Counted from the stretch's first letter, positions 1 through 9,212 are shown. The stretch is 64,000 nt of DNA from Asticcacaulis excentricus CB 48 (GCF_000175215.2 NC_014816.1:124001-188000); one strand, 5' to 3'. Numbers and translations: made by a program. The notes: generated from the sequence alone by a model not told the origin.

Positions 1-1071
1 GCGGTGCGCCGCATCGTCCCGGCCAAACCCGACCCCTTCCGCCCGCTGGTGCCGGAGAATGATCCGGGCGTGCGACTGACACCAAAACATTATGCCTATC
101 TGAAGATTTCCGAGGGCTGCGACCACCGCTGTTCTTTCTGTATCATTCCGTCTCTGCGTGGTGATCTGGCTTCGCGCCCGGTCGACGAGGTCTTACGCGA
201 AGCGGAGGTTCTGGCGGCCAACGGCGTTAAGGAACTGTTGGTCGTGTCGCAGGACACCTCCGCCTATGGGCTCGATATCCGCTATGCCGAGGGCCGCTGG
301 CGCAACGACTATTACAAGGCTTCGTTTGAAGACCTGTCGCGGGGTCTGGGTGAGCTGGGCATTTGGGTGCGGATGCACTATGTCTATCCCTACCCGCACG
401 TGAACAGCGTCATCCCGCTGATGGCCGAAGGCAAGATCCTGCCCTATCTGGACATTCCCTTCCAGCACGCCAGCCCAAAAGTGCTGAAGGCCATGCGCCG
501 CCCAGGTAATCAGGATAAGACGCTGGACCGCATCCTGAGCTGGCGCGAAATCTGCCCCGACCTGACCCTGCGTTCGACCTTCGTGGTCGGCTTCCCCGGT
601 GAGACCGAAGCCGATTTCAATCTGTTGCTCGACTGGCTGGAAGCGGCGCAGATTGACCGCGTCGGGGCCTTTGCCTACGAAAACGTCGAGGGGGCCGCCG
701 CGCGCGACTTGCCCGACCACGTGCCGGAAGAGGTCAAGCAGGACCGTCTGGCGCGTTTCATGGCGGTTGCCTCGCGCATCTCGGCGCAAAAGCTCCAAAA
801 TAAGGTCGGTCAGGTGGTCGATGTTCTGGTGGACGAAATCCGCTCAGACGGCGTCGCTGTGGCCCGCACAAAGGGCGACGCCCCGGAAATCGACGGCCAT
901 ATTTACCTGAAAGGCTTTACCGGCTTGAGCGCCGGGGACTATGCGAAAGCTAAGGTGACGCGCGCCGATGCCTACGACCTGTGGGGTGAGCCGGAGGGGC
1001 TGATCAAGCTCAACCGCGTGCCGACCGCGCGTCCAGCAGGCCGCACGCACCGCCTGATTTCGCGAATTTAA
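1..1071 (+). CDS. rimO: Ribosomal protein S12 methylthiotransferase RimO (5' truncated by window edge)
   Basis: Radical-SAM enzyme that methylthiolates an aspartate of ribosomal protein S12. The visible 356 codons hold the radical-SAM cysteine triad (motif [10 protein letters not shown], roughly residues 37-46 of the visible part), the catalytic barrel and a C-terminal TRAM domain. The N-terminal UPF0004 domain (about 90 residues) lies before the window, so the true start is not seen. RimO rather than MiaB is favoured by the SLRGD segment after the cysteines; a separate miaB is present at 52.4 kb. The stop overlaps the stop of the convergent acetyltransferase by four bases. Confidence 0.93.
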   Translation, partial: AVRRIVPAKPDPFRPLVPENDPGVRLTPKHYAYLKISEGCDHRCSFCIIPSLRGDLASRPVDEVLREAEVLAANGVKELLVVSQDTSAYGLDIRYAEGRWRNDYYKASFEDLSRGLGELGIWVRMHYVYPYPHVNSVIPLMAEGKILPYLDIPFQHASPKVLKAMRRPGNQDKTLDRILSWREICPDLTLRSTFVVGFPGETEADFNLLLDWLEAAQIDRVGAFAYENVEGAAARDLPDHVPEEVKQDRLARFMAVASRISAQKLQNKVGQVVDVLVDEIRSDGVAVARTKGDAPEIDGHIYLKGFTGLSAGDYAKAKVTRADAYDLWGEPEGLIKLNRVPTARPAGRTHRLISRI

Positions 1072-1718
1072 ACCCGAACGGCCCTAAGCGCATCTATGTC
1101 TGCACCCTCAATTGCTGGCAGATGTGCTTCGATTACCTCGACAGGCCAGTCCCACCACCGGATGGCCAGAAGGTCGCCGATCACCTCTTCGCTGAAACGC
1201 TTGCGCACTGTTTTTGCTGGATTCCCAGCGGCGATCGTGTAGGGCGGTACGTCTGAGCTCACCACAGCACCCGTGGCGATGATGGCACCGTCGCCGATGG
1301 TCACGCCAGGCATAATGATCGCCCCATAACCTATCCAGACGTCGTTACCGACAGTGGTGTCTCTTGCCGGCAGCTCACCATAGTCAGCCATGCGTTCAGG
1401 ATTGAAGACGCGGAAGGGATAGGTCGAAAAGCCGCTCATCGGATGATTGGCTGACGAAGTAATGAAGGTGGTGCCGTGGGCGAACTGACAGAATTTCCCG
1501 ATGGTCAGTCGTTCTTTGGAAAATGGAAACAGATAGGGCGCCAGCACGCTCAGCGGATCGTCAGGCATCTGAAAATGGCTGAAATAGCTGTAATCCCCGG
1601 CGCTGAATTGCGGGTGAGACACAGCCACGTTGAGATGTACGGTGTTGGTTACCGACTGACCATCGGGCAAGGTGATGGGGTTGCGCTTCGTCGCGTCCAA
1701 ACCGATGAAACGAGCCAT
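1068..1718 (-). CDS. CatB/Vat-type hexapeptide-repeat acetyltransferase
   Basis: 216 residues. Left-handed beta-helix hexapeptide repeats run through the middle ([13 protein letters not shown], then [20 protein letters not shown]), followed by the family hallmark [13 protein letters not shown] and a helical tail containing IRWWDW. This matches the type B chloramphenicol/streptogramin (xenobiotic) acetyltransferase family, which transfers acetyl from acetyl-CoA to hydroxyl groups of small molecules. Many chromosomal members do not confer resistance, so the substrate is unknown. The gene is convergent with rimO and preceded by its own upstream region shared with no partner, so it looks monocistronic. 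Confidence 0.85.
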   Translation of the reverse strand: MARFIGLDATKRNPITLPDGQSVTNTVHLNVAVSHPQFSAGDYSYFSHFQMPDDPLSVLAPYLFPFSKERLTIGKFCQFAHGTTFITSSANHPMSGFSTYPFRVFNPERMADYGELPARDTTVGNDVWIGYGAIIMPGVTIGDGAIIATGAVVSSDVPPYTIAAGNPAKTVRKRFSEEVIGDLLAIRWWDWPVEVIEAHLPAIEGADIDALRAVRV

Positions 1719-1761
1719 GGAACACCTCTTTGAGAGCTATGCCCGAAAACCGTCTCCAGCG

Positions 1762-2235
1762 TCAGGGCACCAGCCAGAAACCAAACCGCGAAATCGGATG
1801 CGCTATGTCCTTAAGCGGCCAGCCCTGCTGTGACGCCAGCGCCTTCAGCGTGCGACGCGGTGCCAGCACCCAGCAGCGTTGCGACAGGTGCCAGCCGTCC
1901 TGGCTATGAGACTTCGGGATGAAGTAAAGGTCGTGGGCGTCCATTTCGATGCTTTCGATCTGATCGAGCCGTAAAACCTTGCCGTCAGGCGCGGAAAACT
2001 CGCGGCGTTCGGGGTCGTAACTGAACAAGGGCTTATTCAGCACACTCAGACTGATCATCCCAAACAACAAAAGGCCCAGCAGGACCAGACCTATCTCCTT
2101 GCCCTGCGTCACCATCAGCGCCGCCCAGAAGGGCGCTATCAGCATCAGGGCGATGGTATAGGTGTTGAGCAGGGTAGCGCTCCAGCGCACCTCTATCACC
2201 GAGGTTTCAGGCGTGTCTTCAGAAGTCATGCACAT
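1762..2235 (-). CDS. Hypothetical membrane protein with two transmembrane segments
   Basis: About 157 residues from the ATG at 2235 (MCMTSEDTPE); a second ATG two codons later is equally possible. A longer open frame upstream would run into the leader of the divergent heat-shock gene and is disfavoured. Two hydrophobic segments lie near residues 25-42 and 46-60, followed by a soluble, beta-rich C-terminal half that resembles bacterial PH-like domains only in general pattern (LDQIESIEMDAHDLYFIPK). Function not recognised. Confidence 0.6.
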   Translation of the reverse strand: MCMTSEDTPETSVIEVRWSATLLNTYTIALMLIAPFWAALMVTQGKEIGLVLLGLLLFGMISLSVLNKPLFSYDPERREFSAPDGKVLRLDQIESIEMDAHDLYFIPKSHSQDGWHLSQRCWVLAPRRTLKALASQQGWPLKDIAHPISRFGFWLVP

Positions 2236-2284
2236 GCCATATCCCGAAGTGACGCCGCATTCCACCCGCATTTTACGGTCGGTA

Positions 2285-2313
2285 CTTGCAGGGGCGCGAA
2301 CAAGCACGCATAT
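2285..2313 (+). promoter_or_regulatory. Possible RpoH (sigma-32) promoter of the Hsp20 gene
   Basis: CTTG at 2285-2288 is followed after 18 bases by CGCATAT at 2307-2313, close to the alphaproteobacterial sigma-32 pattern (CTTG, then a CYTAT-like -10). It sits just before the ribosome-binding site of a heat-shock gene. The match is loose and the implied 5' leader would be very short, so this is a suggestion only. Confidence 0.3.
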
Positions 2314-2332
2314 CGGAGGCACGGAGAAAGCG

Positions 2333-2758
2333 ATGTCCCGGTTTATAGTGTTCGACAGCCCGTTCTTGCTGGGGTTTGATGAGACCCGCAGCCTGATTGA
2401 ACGCGTGAGCCGCGCCTCTGACAACTATCCGCCCTATAATGTCGAAGCGCTTTCGGTCAATCACCTGCGCCTGACCGTAGCCGTGGCAGGCTTTACCCCC
2501 GACACGCTGCGTCTGAGCCTGCAGGGGCCGCAACTGACGCTTCAGGCGTTTAAGGAACCGGGCAAGGAGCCCACAGAGACCAATCCGCGTGAATTTATCC
2601 ATCGCGGCATCGCCCAGCGCGGCTTTACGCGAAGCTTCGTCGTCGGCGAAGGATTCGAGGTCGAAGGCGCGGTAATGGAATACGGCTTGTTGCATATCGA
2701 CCTCAAACGACCCCAAGCGCCCGAGGACGTGCGCATCATTCCCATTAAAGCAAGATAA
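2333..2758 (+). CDS. Small heat-shock protein, Hsp20/IbpA family
   Basis: 141 residues from the ATG at 2333, preceded by GGAG at 2323-2326. The alpha-crystallin domain covers about residues 35-130 (LTVAVAGFTPDTLRLSLQGPQLTLQAFKE, then FIHRGIAQRGFTRSFVV), and the tail ends with an I-x-I motif (RIIPIKAR) used for oligomer assembly. Such proteins hold unfolding proteins in a refoldable state during heat shock. The N-terminal MSRFIVFDSPFLLGFDE matches IbpA-like starts in alphaproteobacteria. Expression is probably heat-induced. Confidence 0.9.
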   Translation: MSRFIVFDSPFLLGFDETRSLIERVSRASDNYPPYNVEALSVNHLRLTVAVAGFTPDTLRLSLQGPQLTLQAFKEPGKEPTETNPREFIHRGIAQRGFTRSFVVGEGFEVEGAVMEYGLLHIDLKRPQAPEDVRIIPIKAR

Positions 2759-2854
2759 TTTCACCTATGCGCATATAGTCGCACCAGCGAAAAACGCCTT
2801 GCACGGGTTAGAGCCACGGAGTCATTACTCCCGCACAACCCGGAGTGTGCGTTG

Positions 2855-4390
2855 ATGACCAGCCCGACTGCCAGCCCAGCCCTCGCGCTGGATAGCGAAA
2901 TCCTTGCGCGTATTCGTTGCCCAGACCTGCTGACACGCATCGCCACACCGGATCAGGCCGCCAGCTTGATCCACGACGGCATGACCATTGGTCTGAGCGG
3001 TTTCACCCGTGCCGGTGATGCCAAGGCCGTGCCTTTGGCCTTAGCCGAGCGCGCCAAAAGACACCCTATGAAGCTGACGGTCATTACCGGGGCCTCTCTG
3101 GGGCACAATACCGATAAACTCCTCTATGAGGCCGGGCTGCTCGCGCGGCGAATGCCGTTTCAAGTGGATGACACCCTGCGCGCCGCCATCAATCGCGGCG
3201 AAGTGATGTTCATTGATCAGCACCTGTCCGAGACCGTCGAGGCCCTTCGTTCGCGACAGGTCGGCCCTGTCGATATGGCAGTGATCGAGGCTGTGGCCAT
3301 TACAGAAGATGGCGGCATAGTGCCGTCCACCTCGGTTGGCAACAGTGCCTCCTTCGCCATATTGGCCCCCAAGGTGATCATCGAACTGAACCTCACCTAT
3401 TCGGCAGCCATGGAAGGCATGCACGACATCTACATACCGGCCAAACGCCCGTCGCGCACGCCCGTACCGGTCGTAACCTGTGACAGCCGCGTCGGCACGC
3501 CATATATCCCCATCGACCCGGCAAAGATCGCCGCAATTGTCATCACCCGTGAGGCCGACAGCCCGGCGCGCGTTGCGACGCCCGATCCGGCGACCACCGC
3601 CATCAGTGCGCATCTGGTCGATTTTCTGCAAAACGAAGTCAAGAAGGGCCGTTTGCCGCCGTCGCTTAACCCCATTCAGGCCGGCATCGGCGTTATCGCC
3701 AATGCGGTCTTAAGCGAGCTGAACCGGTCGGACTTTCAGAATTTGCGTATGTATTCCGAAGTCTTGCAGGACTCAACCTTTGAGCTGATCGATTCCGGCA
3801 AGCTGCTCTATGCTTCCGGCTGCTCGGTGACGCTCAGCGCGCCTTGGGCGGAGCGCGTGTTCAATAACATCGAGGCCTATCGCGACCGCATCATCCTGCG
3901 ACCCCAAGAAATTTCCAACCACCCGGAAGTCATCCGTAGACTTGGTATAATCGCCATCAACACGGCTTTGGAATTCGACCTCTACGGCAATGTTAACTCG
4001 ACACATGTGGGCGGTACACACATGATGAACGGCATCGGCGGTTCCGGCGACTTTGCCCGCAATGCCTATCTGTCGATCTTTGTCGCTAAGTCGCAGGCCA
4101 AGAGTGGCGCCATCTCCGCCGTCGTGCCGATGGCCAGCCATGTCGACCATACGGAACACGATGTCGATATACTGATAACAGATAATGGACTTGCCGACCT
4201 GCGCGGTCTGGCCCCGCGCGAACGGGCGCGTCAGGTCATCGCCCACTGCGCCCATGCCGATTACCGCGACCTCTTGAGCGACTATTTCGAGCGAGCCTGC
4301 CGCGAGCGCGGCGGGCAGACCCCGCACCTGTTGTCTGAGGCCTTTAGCTGGCACGAACGCTACACCCGCACCGGTCAGATGAAACCCTAA
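2855..4390 (+). CDS. Acetyl-CoA hydrolase/transferase family, succinate:acetyl-CoA transferase type
   Basis: 511 residues, ATG at 2855 with CGGAG nine bases upstream (a TTG one codon earlier is unlikely). Full-length member of the family that swaps CoA between acetate and succinate through a glutamyl-CoA thioester. The catalytic glutamate is predicted as E302 in RMYSEVLQD; the glycine-rich segment GGTHMMNGIGGSGDFARN lies near residue 390. It fits an AarC/Cat1-like succinyl-CoA:acetate CoA-transferase, used in acetate assimilation or a modified citric acid cycle; exact donor and acceptor cannot be read from sequence. Confidence 0.88.
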   Translation: MTSPTASPALALDSEILARIRCPDLLTRIATPDQAASLIHDGMTIGLSGFTRAGDAKAVPLALAERAKRHPMKLTVITGASLGHNTDKLLYEAGLLARRMPFQVDDTLRAAINRGEVMFIDQHLSETVEALRSRQVGPVDMAVIEAVAITEDGGIVPSTSVGNSASFAILAPKVIIELNLTYSAAMEGMHDIYIPAKRPSRTPVPVVTCDSRVGTPYIPIDPAKIAAIVITREADSPARVATPDPATTAISAHLVDFLQNEVKKGRLPPSLNPIQAGIGVIANAVLSELNRSDFQNLRMYSEVLQDSTFELIDSGKLLYASGCSVTLSAPWAERVFNNIEAYRDRIILRPQEISNHPEVIRRLGIIAINTALEFDLYGNVNSTHVGGTHMMNGIGGSGDFARNAYLSIFVAKSQAKSGAISAVVPMASHVDHTEHDVDILITDNGLADLRGLAPRERARQVIAHCAHADYRDLLSDYFERACRERGGQTPHLLSEAFSWHERYTRTGQMKP

Positions 4391-4394
4391 GTGC

Positions 4395-4676
4395 TTGTTG
4401 CGCCCCTCTATTTCGGCCCTATCCTGGCTAAATGTATCTCGGCCAACACGACGTCGCGATCCGGGCAGGGGCTGGGGCGCGTTTTTGTCCTGCGTCCTGT
4501 TCGGATTCACGCACACCTTTGACCCTTCGCACGGCCATTACTCTTTTGATGCCATCATGATGGCTTTAACGAAGATCCCTTCGTTTCTTGCTGCGTGGAT
4601 TCGTTTGAGGGCACGCAACCTTCTCTTGCCGGCGTTGTTTCACAACTTCGGCAATTCTATCTCGCCGTTGATTTAG
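4395..4676 (+). pseudogene. Remnant of a CPBP-family intramembrane protease (CAAX protease-like)
   Basis: The reading frame has only a weak TTG start and keeps the C-terminal motifs of CPBP/ABI membrane proteases: GAFLSCVLFGFTHTFD (the F-x-x-x-H motif) and LLLPALFHNFGNS (the H-x-x-x-N motif). The first motif, EExxxR, and the N-terminal membrane helices are absent. It directly follows the CoA-transferase stop and ends two bases before the convergent ptsN stop. A decayed gene is the simplest explanation. Confidence 0.55.
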
Positions 4677-4677
4677 A

Positions 4678-5151
4678 TCAGGCCGCGTGGCTGGCTTCGG
4701 TGCGGTTGAGCAGAGCATAAAGCGCATCCGCCGTATCGACCTGACGCAGTTGCTCGCGCAGTTCCTTCTGACGCAGGATGCGCGACACCTTGGCCAAAGC
4801 CCGCAGGTGTTCAGAACCTGCCTCCTGGGGCGCAAACAGGGCGAAAATCAGATCGACGGGCACATCGTCGATGGCCTCATAGCTGACCGGTGTTTCCAGA
4901 CGGATAAAGACGCCGTGCATACGGGTCAGACCTGGCAAGGCCGCATGGGGCACGGCCACGCCCTGACCCACGCCGGTCGAGCTGAGTTTTTCGCGCTCCA
5001 GCAGGCCCTGAAGGATGGAATCGGCCTCGAGGCCATAGGTCCCAAGCGTCCGCTCCGCCACGTCGGCGACAATCTGCAAGGCATTGCGCTTGGAATTGGC
5101 GCTTACCGGTCCGGCGACGCTGTTCCGGTCAAGCACTTCAGTGAGGAACAT
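4678..5151 (-). CDS. ptsN: PTS IIA-like nitrogen regulatory protein PtsN (EIIA-Ntr)
   Basis: 157 residues, a single PTS EIIA type-2 domain. The phosphorylated histidine is H69 in GVAVPHAALP. In the PTS-Ntr phosphorelay (PtsP, NPr, PtsN) this protein carries a regulatory phosphate and modulates potassium, nitrogen and stress responses. It is the last gene of the lptC-lptA-lptB-rpoN-hpf-ptsN block, its usual place in Proteobacteria, although 266 bases separate it from hpf. Confidence 0.95.
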   Translation of the reverse strand: MFLTEVLDRNSVAGPVSANSKRNALQIVADVAERTLGTYGLEADSILQGLLEREKLSSTGVGQGVAVPHAALPGLTRMHGVFIRLETPVSYEAIDDVPVDLIFALFAPQEAGSEHLRALAKVSRILRQKELREQLRQVDTADALYALLNRTEASHAA

Positions 5152-5322
5152 ACCATATCCATCAGGTTTGCGGGCACAGGACCGATAGGGTCATGCGCGG
5201 CCATCCGCCGCTCAAACAGCGGTACGCGACCGCGCCAGCCCTTACAGACAGCGCCCACTCAAGTCAACTTCGGCTCTTTGACCTGTTTATGAAATTTTAG
5301 TGGCGACACACCGCTTTAGGAC

Positions 5323-5351
5323 AGGCTCTCGATCTAATCGAGCGAGAGCCT
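5323..5351. repeat. Nested inverted repeat between hpf and ptsN
   Basis: AGGCTCTCG at 5323-5331 is perfectly repeated in reverse complement at 5343-5351. Inside it a second palindrome, CTCGAT-CTA-ATCGAG (5328-5342), overlaps the first arm, so two mutually exclusive hairpins are possible. There is no T-run on either strand, so it is not a canonical terminator; it could limit hpf-to-ptsN read-through or bind a protein. Confidence 0.5.
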
Positions 5352-5403
5352 ACTCTAACCCTTCCGCTTTGACGCGACCTTTATCCTAAAAGGGCGTGCG
5401 CCG

Positions 5404-5416
5404 TTTCGGAATGCGC
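5404..5416 (-). repeat. Half copy of the RIME-like palindromic repeat
   Basis: The 13-mer GCGCATTCCGAAA, read on the minus strand, is identical to the left arm of the longer repeats at 38.37 kb and 43.11 kb. It ends two bases before the hpf stop codon. Only the arm is preserved here. Confidence 0.4.
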
Positions 5417-5417
5417 C

Positions 5418-6041
5418 TTAATGCGCCTTTCCGTTGAGTTTCGGCTTAGTACGTTCCGGGTCGATCCAGCCGATATTACCATCGGGGCGACGGTAAAGCA
5501 CCGACAGACCCCCATGGCCCGCATTGCGGAACATGATGACCGGGTAGTTCGAAAGCTCCAGTTCGGCCACCGCCTGCGAGACACTCAGCGTGCGAATGGC
5601 GGCTTCGGTTTCGGCAATGATCATCGGTTGGGGCGGGCTGTCGTGGTCCATACCGTCGTCCAGCTCAGGCTCATCGTCGATCAGGTCGCTGCCCTGAATG
5701 ACAGTCAGCGGGGCCATTTCGTGCTTGGTCGGCGTATTGGTCGGATAATGATCCTTCAGACGGCGCTTATAGCGGCGGATACGCTTTTCCATGTGGTCAA
5801 GTGTACCATCAAAGGCCGCGTGGGCGTCGCCGCCAAAGGCATGGGCGACAAGAGTTTGACCGGAGGCAAGGCGCACCCAGCAGTCGGCCTTGAACTGATG
5901 GCCCTGCTTTGAAATCGTCACTTCGGCAGACGCGCCGCCGCGATCGAAGTATTTGGTAATCCCCGCATTGAGTTCGGTTTCAATGCGCTCCTGAAGCGCA
6001 GCACCCAATTCAACTTTTTTCCCGGTAACCTGTATTTGCAT
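5418..6041 (-). CDS. hpf: Long-form ribosome hibernation-promoting factor
   Basis: 207 residues from the ATG at 6041, preceded by AAAGGAG. Residues 1-100 form the HPF/RaiA domain that binds the 30S decoding centre (MQIQVTGKKVELG, then a basic YKRRLKDHY stretch); residues 145-207 form the C-terminal dimerisation domain of long HPF (VMFRNAGHGGLSVLYRRPDGNIGWIDPER). Long HPF alone makes 100S ribosome dimers in stationary phase. It lies between rpoN and ptsN, as in many Proteobacteria. Confidence 0.95.
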   Translation of the reverse strand: MQIQVTGKKVELGAALQERIETELNAGITKYFDRGGASAEVTISKQGHQFKADCWVRLASGQTLVAHAFGGDAHAAFDGTLDHMEKRIRRYKRRLKDHYPTNTPTKHEMAPLTVIQGSDLIDDEPELDDGMDHDSPPQPMIIAETEAAIRTLSVSQAVAELELSNYPVIMFRNAGHGGLSVLYRRPDGNIGWIDPERTKPKLNGKAH

Positions 6042-6118
6042 GGCGATAACTCGCTCCTTTAATCTGCAAAGACGTCGCCACACTGGAGGGCGGGCGACCT
6101 TGAGCCCCAGCCGTGTTT

Positions 6119-6135
6119 ACGGACCGTGGGTCCGT
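6119..6135. repeat. Inverted repeat in the hpf leader
   Basis: ACGGACC (6119-6125) and GGTCCGT (6129-6135) form a 7-bp stem with a 3-base loop in the 234-base gap between rpoN and hpf. No T-run follows on the minus strand. It may be a pause or processing site or a weak terminator after rpoN; nothing else was seen in this gap. Confidence 0.4.
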
Positions 6136-6275
6136 CTTCGACTGTACGCTTCTGGGTTCAGATGAAAAATCAAGAAATTGTGTAGGGACTGCGACCGTAA
6201 ATCGCAGCCTTCGCCTTGAATTTTAACGGTTAATTACCCACAACCTGCGCCAACGATTGCGCAGTAGAACCGGAC

Positions 6276-7778
6276 TTAACGGATCATCCGCTTGCGCTCG
6301 ACCGAAGACGGTATGCGCAGGGCTTCGCGGTACTTGGCCACGGTGCGGCGGGCAATATCGACGCCGGCCTCTTTGAGAATTTCGACAATGCGGTCGTCAG
6401 ACAGCACTTCGCCAGAGGACTTTTCACCCTCAATCAGGTGCTTGATCTTGTGACGCACCGACTCCGCCGAATGGGCCTCAGAGCCATCGGCCGCGGCAAT
6501 GGCCGAGGTGAAAAAGAATTTCAGTTCGAAAACGCCGCGCGGCGTCGAGATATACTTATTGGTTGTGACGCGAGAAATGGTGGATTCGTGCATCCCCACA
6601 GCCTCCGCCACCGTCTTCAGGTTCAACGGACGCAGATGTTCGATACCATAGACGAAGAAGCCGTCCTGCTGACGCACGATTTCCGCCGACACCTTGAGGA
6701 TAGTGCGAGCACGCTGGTCAAGGCTCTTGATCAGCCAGTTGGCCTGGGACAGGCATTCGCTGAGATAGGTCTTTTCCTGATCCGAGCGCGCGGAGGTCAC
6801 GACCTTGGCGTGGTAGGTTTGATCGACCAGGACACGCGGCAGAGTGTCGCTGTTAAGATCGACGCGCCAGCCGCCCGAAGGATCTTGACGCACGAACACA
6901 TCCGGTACCACACCCGCCTGGGGTTCCGCCCCGAAGGCGGCGCCCGGACGCGGTGTCAGAGCCTTCAGTTCACGGATCATCTCAGCCAGGTCTTCGTCGT
7001 CGACGCCACAGGCTCCGCGAAGCGCACTCAAGTCACGGCGCGCGAGAAGCTCCAGATTGTCGATCAGCGCCGCCATGGCCGGGTCGAAGCGATTGCGTTC
7101 GATCAGTTGCAGTTTCAGGCATTCCGGCACCGAGCGCGCCATGACGCCCGTCGGTTCAAAGCCCTGACAGACAGTCAGAACCTTTTCGATCAGATCCATA
7201 GCGCAGCCGAGGCGTTCAGCGATTTCCGTCAGATCCGCGCGAAGGTAACCGCCCTCGTCTACAGCATCGATCAGGATTTGCGCCACTGCCATTTCAGGTG
7301 CGCTAAAGCCCGCGATCAGGGCCTGATCCATCAGGTGTTCAGCCAGCGTCTTCTCGCGGCTCATGGCTCGGTCGAGCGTATCGCCGTCACCATCGAACCC
7401 GCCGCCCTTACCGGCACGGGTCCAGTCAATCATAGGCCCGTCGCCTATGTCGGAAGACGCCACAGGTTCGCGCACCGTCGGCTCATCGTCGCCATACACA
7501 TCGCCTTCAGAGGCGTCGAGATCAGAATTGGCCTGCTGCGTATCGCGGTCAGAAAGTTCCAGCTCACCCCGTTCGTCGCGAGGCAGGTCTGACTCGGTGT
7601 CAGGGCTATCGGGTTCGTTATCTTCGCGCAGCAGTAGCGGGTTACGCTCCAGCTCGGCCTCGACCACAGCCTCGAGTTCAAGGTTGGACAATTGCAGAAG
7701 CTTGATCGCTTGCTGCAACTGGGGCGTGATGACCAGCCCCTGCCCTTGTCTAATTTCCAGCCTTTGCCCTAATGACAT
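6276..7778 (-). CDS. rpoN: RNA polymerase sigma-54 factor RpoN
   Basis: 500 residues with all three regions: the N-terminal Gln/Leu-rich activator-interaction region (ITPQLQQAIKLLQLSNLEL), a long acidic region II, the core-binding and helix-turn-helix parts, and the C-terminal RpoN box (ARRTVAKYRE) that reads the -24 element. Sigma-54 needs AAA+ enhancer-binding proteins and in Caulobacteraceae drives flagellar, stalk and nitrogen genes. It follows lptB by 87 bases in the lpt-rpoN-hpf-ptsN block. Confidence 0.98.
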   Translation of the reverse strand: MSLGQRLEIRQGQGLVITPQLQQAIKLLQLSNLELEAVVEAELERNPLLLREDNEPDSPDTESDLPRDERGELELSDRDTQQANSDLDASEGDVYGDDEPTVREPVASSDIGDGPMIDWTRAGKGGGFDGDGDTLDRAMSREKTLAEHLMDQALIAGFSAPEMAVAQILIDAVDEGGYLRADLTEIAERLGCAMDLIEKVLTVCQGFEPTGVMARSVPECLKLQLIERNRFDPAMAALIDNLELLARRDLSALRGACGVDDEDLAEMIRELKALTPRPGAAFGAEPQAGVVPDVFVRQDPSGGWRVDLNSDTLPRVLVDQTYHAKVVTSARSDQEKTYLSECLSQANWLIKSLDQRARTILKVSAEIVRQQDGFFVYGIEHLRPLNLKTVAEAVGMHESTISRVTTNKYISTPRGVFELKFFFTSAIAAADGSEAHSAESVRHKIKHLIEGEKSSGEVLSDDRIVEILKEAGVDIARRTVAKYREALRIPSSVERKRMIR

Positions 7779-7865
7779 AAGCCGGAGCTTAGACGTGAAG
7801 ACCTTAAATAAGGTTAACCCCTCTTCTCAGGCCGAAATAACCCGTGGACAGCCTCTAAGAGTGGG

Positions 7866-8657
7866 TTAGCCGTCGAAATTTTCGCCCAGATAGACGCGGC
7901 GTACTTCCGGGTTATGACGAATCTCGTCCGGCGTCCCTTCGAATAGCACTTCACCGGAGTGGATGATCGACGCGCGGTCGATAATGTCGAGCGTTTCGCG
8001 CACATTGTGGTCGGTGATCAGGATGCCGATACCACGGTGTTTGAGATAACCCACCACATCCCGGATATCCGAAATCGCGAGCGGGTCGATACCCGCAAAG
8101 GGCTCATCCAGCAGGATAAAGGACGGATTTCCGGCCAGGGCGCGGGCGATCTCGACACGTCGACGTTCGCCCCCTGACAGAGCGGTCGCCGGCGATTTGC
8201 GAATATGGGCGATGTGCAGTTCTTCGAGCAGACGCGTGACTTCGGCGTCAATCTGCGAACGATTGGTCAGGCGCAGTTCCAGCACGGACTCAAGGTTCTG
8301 TTCAACAGACAGCCCACGGAAGATAGAAGATTCCTGCGGCAGATAACCAAGGCCCATGCGTGCGCGCTGGTACATGGGTTGGGAGGTGATATCGTGTCCA
8401 TCAAGACTGATAGTGCCATAGTCAGGCTGCACGAGGCCCGTGATCATATAGAAACACGTCGTCTTACCAGCACCGTTGGGGCCAAGCAGACCCACGGCCT
8501 CTCCGCGCCGCAGGGACAGCGACACGGTTTTAACCACCGCGCGCTCCTTGTATGACTTGCCTATGCCTTCGACGCGTAGCCCGTTGGTTGCATCGGGTAT
8601 CTCGGCGCTTCGCACATCCGCGGCGTTGCGCACATCGAGTAAAGGGGCTGTGGTCAT
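7866..8657 (-). CDS. lptB: LPS export ABC transporter ATPase LptB
   Basis: 263 residues from the ATG at 8657, which lies one base after the lptA stop; a longer upstream frame overlapping lptA is disfavoured. ABC ATPase with Walker A (GPNGAGKTT), the LptB-type signature (LSGGERRRVEIARA), Walker B (FILLDEPFAGIDP) and switch histidine (ITDHNV). It powers LPS extraction from the inner membrane together with LptF/G/C. The N-terminus has about 20 extra residues compared with E. coli LptB. Confidence 0.97.
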   Translation of the reverse strand: MTTAPLLDVRNAADVRSAEIPDATNGLRVEGIGKSYKERAVVKTVSLSLRRGEAVGLLGPNGAGKTTCFYMITGLVQPDYGTISLDGHDITSQPMYQRARMGLGYLPQESSIFRGLSVEQNLESVLELRLTNRSQIDAEVTRLLEELHIAHIRKSPATALSGGERRRVEIARALAGNPSFILLDEPFAGIDPLAISDIRDVVGYLKHRGIGILITDHNVRETLDIIDRASIIHSGEVLFEGTPDEIRHNPEVRRVYLGENFDG

Positions 8658-8658
8658 G

Positions 8659-9189
8659 TCACTGGGGCTTCTTTTGGGTCGAACCCTGATCCGGGTAGAA
8701 GACACCGCGCACGCGGCTCTTGCTGCCTGACGTAGGCACCCCGTCCATGCTCGATTTTTTGGCGCCGACATTATAGACAAGACGGCTGCCTTCCATGACG
8801 TTCTGTCCCTGCTTAAGGACCACGTTGCCCGTCATGACTAAAGTGTCTGTACTCTTGGTATAGACCGCGCGGCTACCGGTCATCACCTGGTCGTCAACGA
8901 CGTAATAGACATTACCCGTGGCTTCGGCCGTGGACAAGACGTCCCACTTACCGGTTGCCTGGTTCTGCCCATAGGTGACGGTCACCTTATCCGCCCGCAG
9001 ACGCGACGTCTCCTGGAGGAATTCAACGCTGCCGGTAAAGGTGGCTGTGTGGTTGCCTTCGTCGGCTTCGAATGTATCCGCGGCGTAGCCGATGGGGCTT
9101 TCCTTGGTCGGCACAAACTGCGCCCAAGCTACCGGTGCCGTGAGGCACAAAGCGACCCCCATCACCCATACTTTTGTTCTGATCGTCAT
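8659..9189 (-). CDS. lptA: LPS transport periplasmic protein LptA
   Basis: 176 residues. Signal peptide 1-23 (cleavage after AWA), then an OstA/LptA beta-jellyroll of repeated strands (TFTGSVEFLQETSRLRADKVTV, MTGNVVLKQGQNVMEGSRLVYN). It forms the periplasmic bridge carrying LPS from LptB2FGC to LptDE. Its stop is one base from lptB and its start 23 bases after lptC, so it is co-transcribed with both. Confidence 0.94.
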   Translation of the reverse strand: MTIRTKVWVMGVALCLTAPVAWAQFVPTKESPIGYAADTFEADEGNHTATFTGSVEFLQETSRLRADKVTVTYGQNQATGKWDVLSTAEATGNVYYVVDDQVMTGSRAVYTKSTDTLVMTGNVVLKQGQNVMEGSRLVYNVGAKKSSMDGVPTSGSKSRVRGVFYPDQGSTQKKPQ

Positions 9190-9212
9190 AGCCGGATAAA
9201 TCCTTCAAAAAT

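Noticed and set aside
2236..2332. ROSE RNA thermometer before the Hsp20 gene
   Set aside because: No U-U/C-G-C-U sequence pairing with the Shine-Dalgarno was found.
7804..7817. CtrA box upstream of rpoN
   Set aside because: Spacing is TTAA-N6-TTAA, one base short of the canonical N7.
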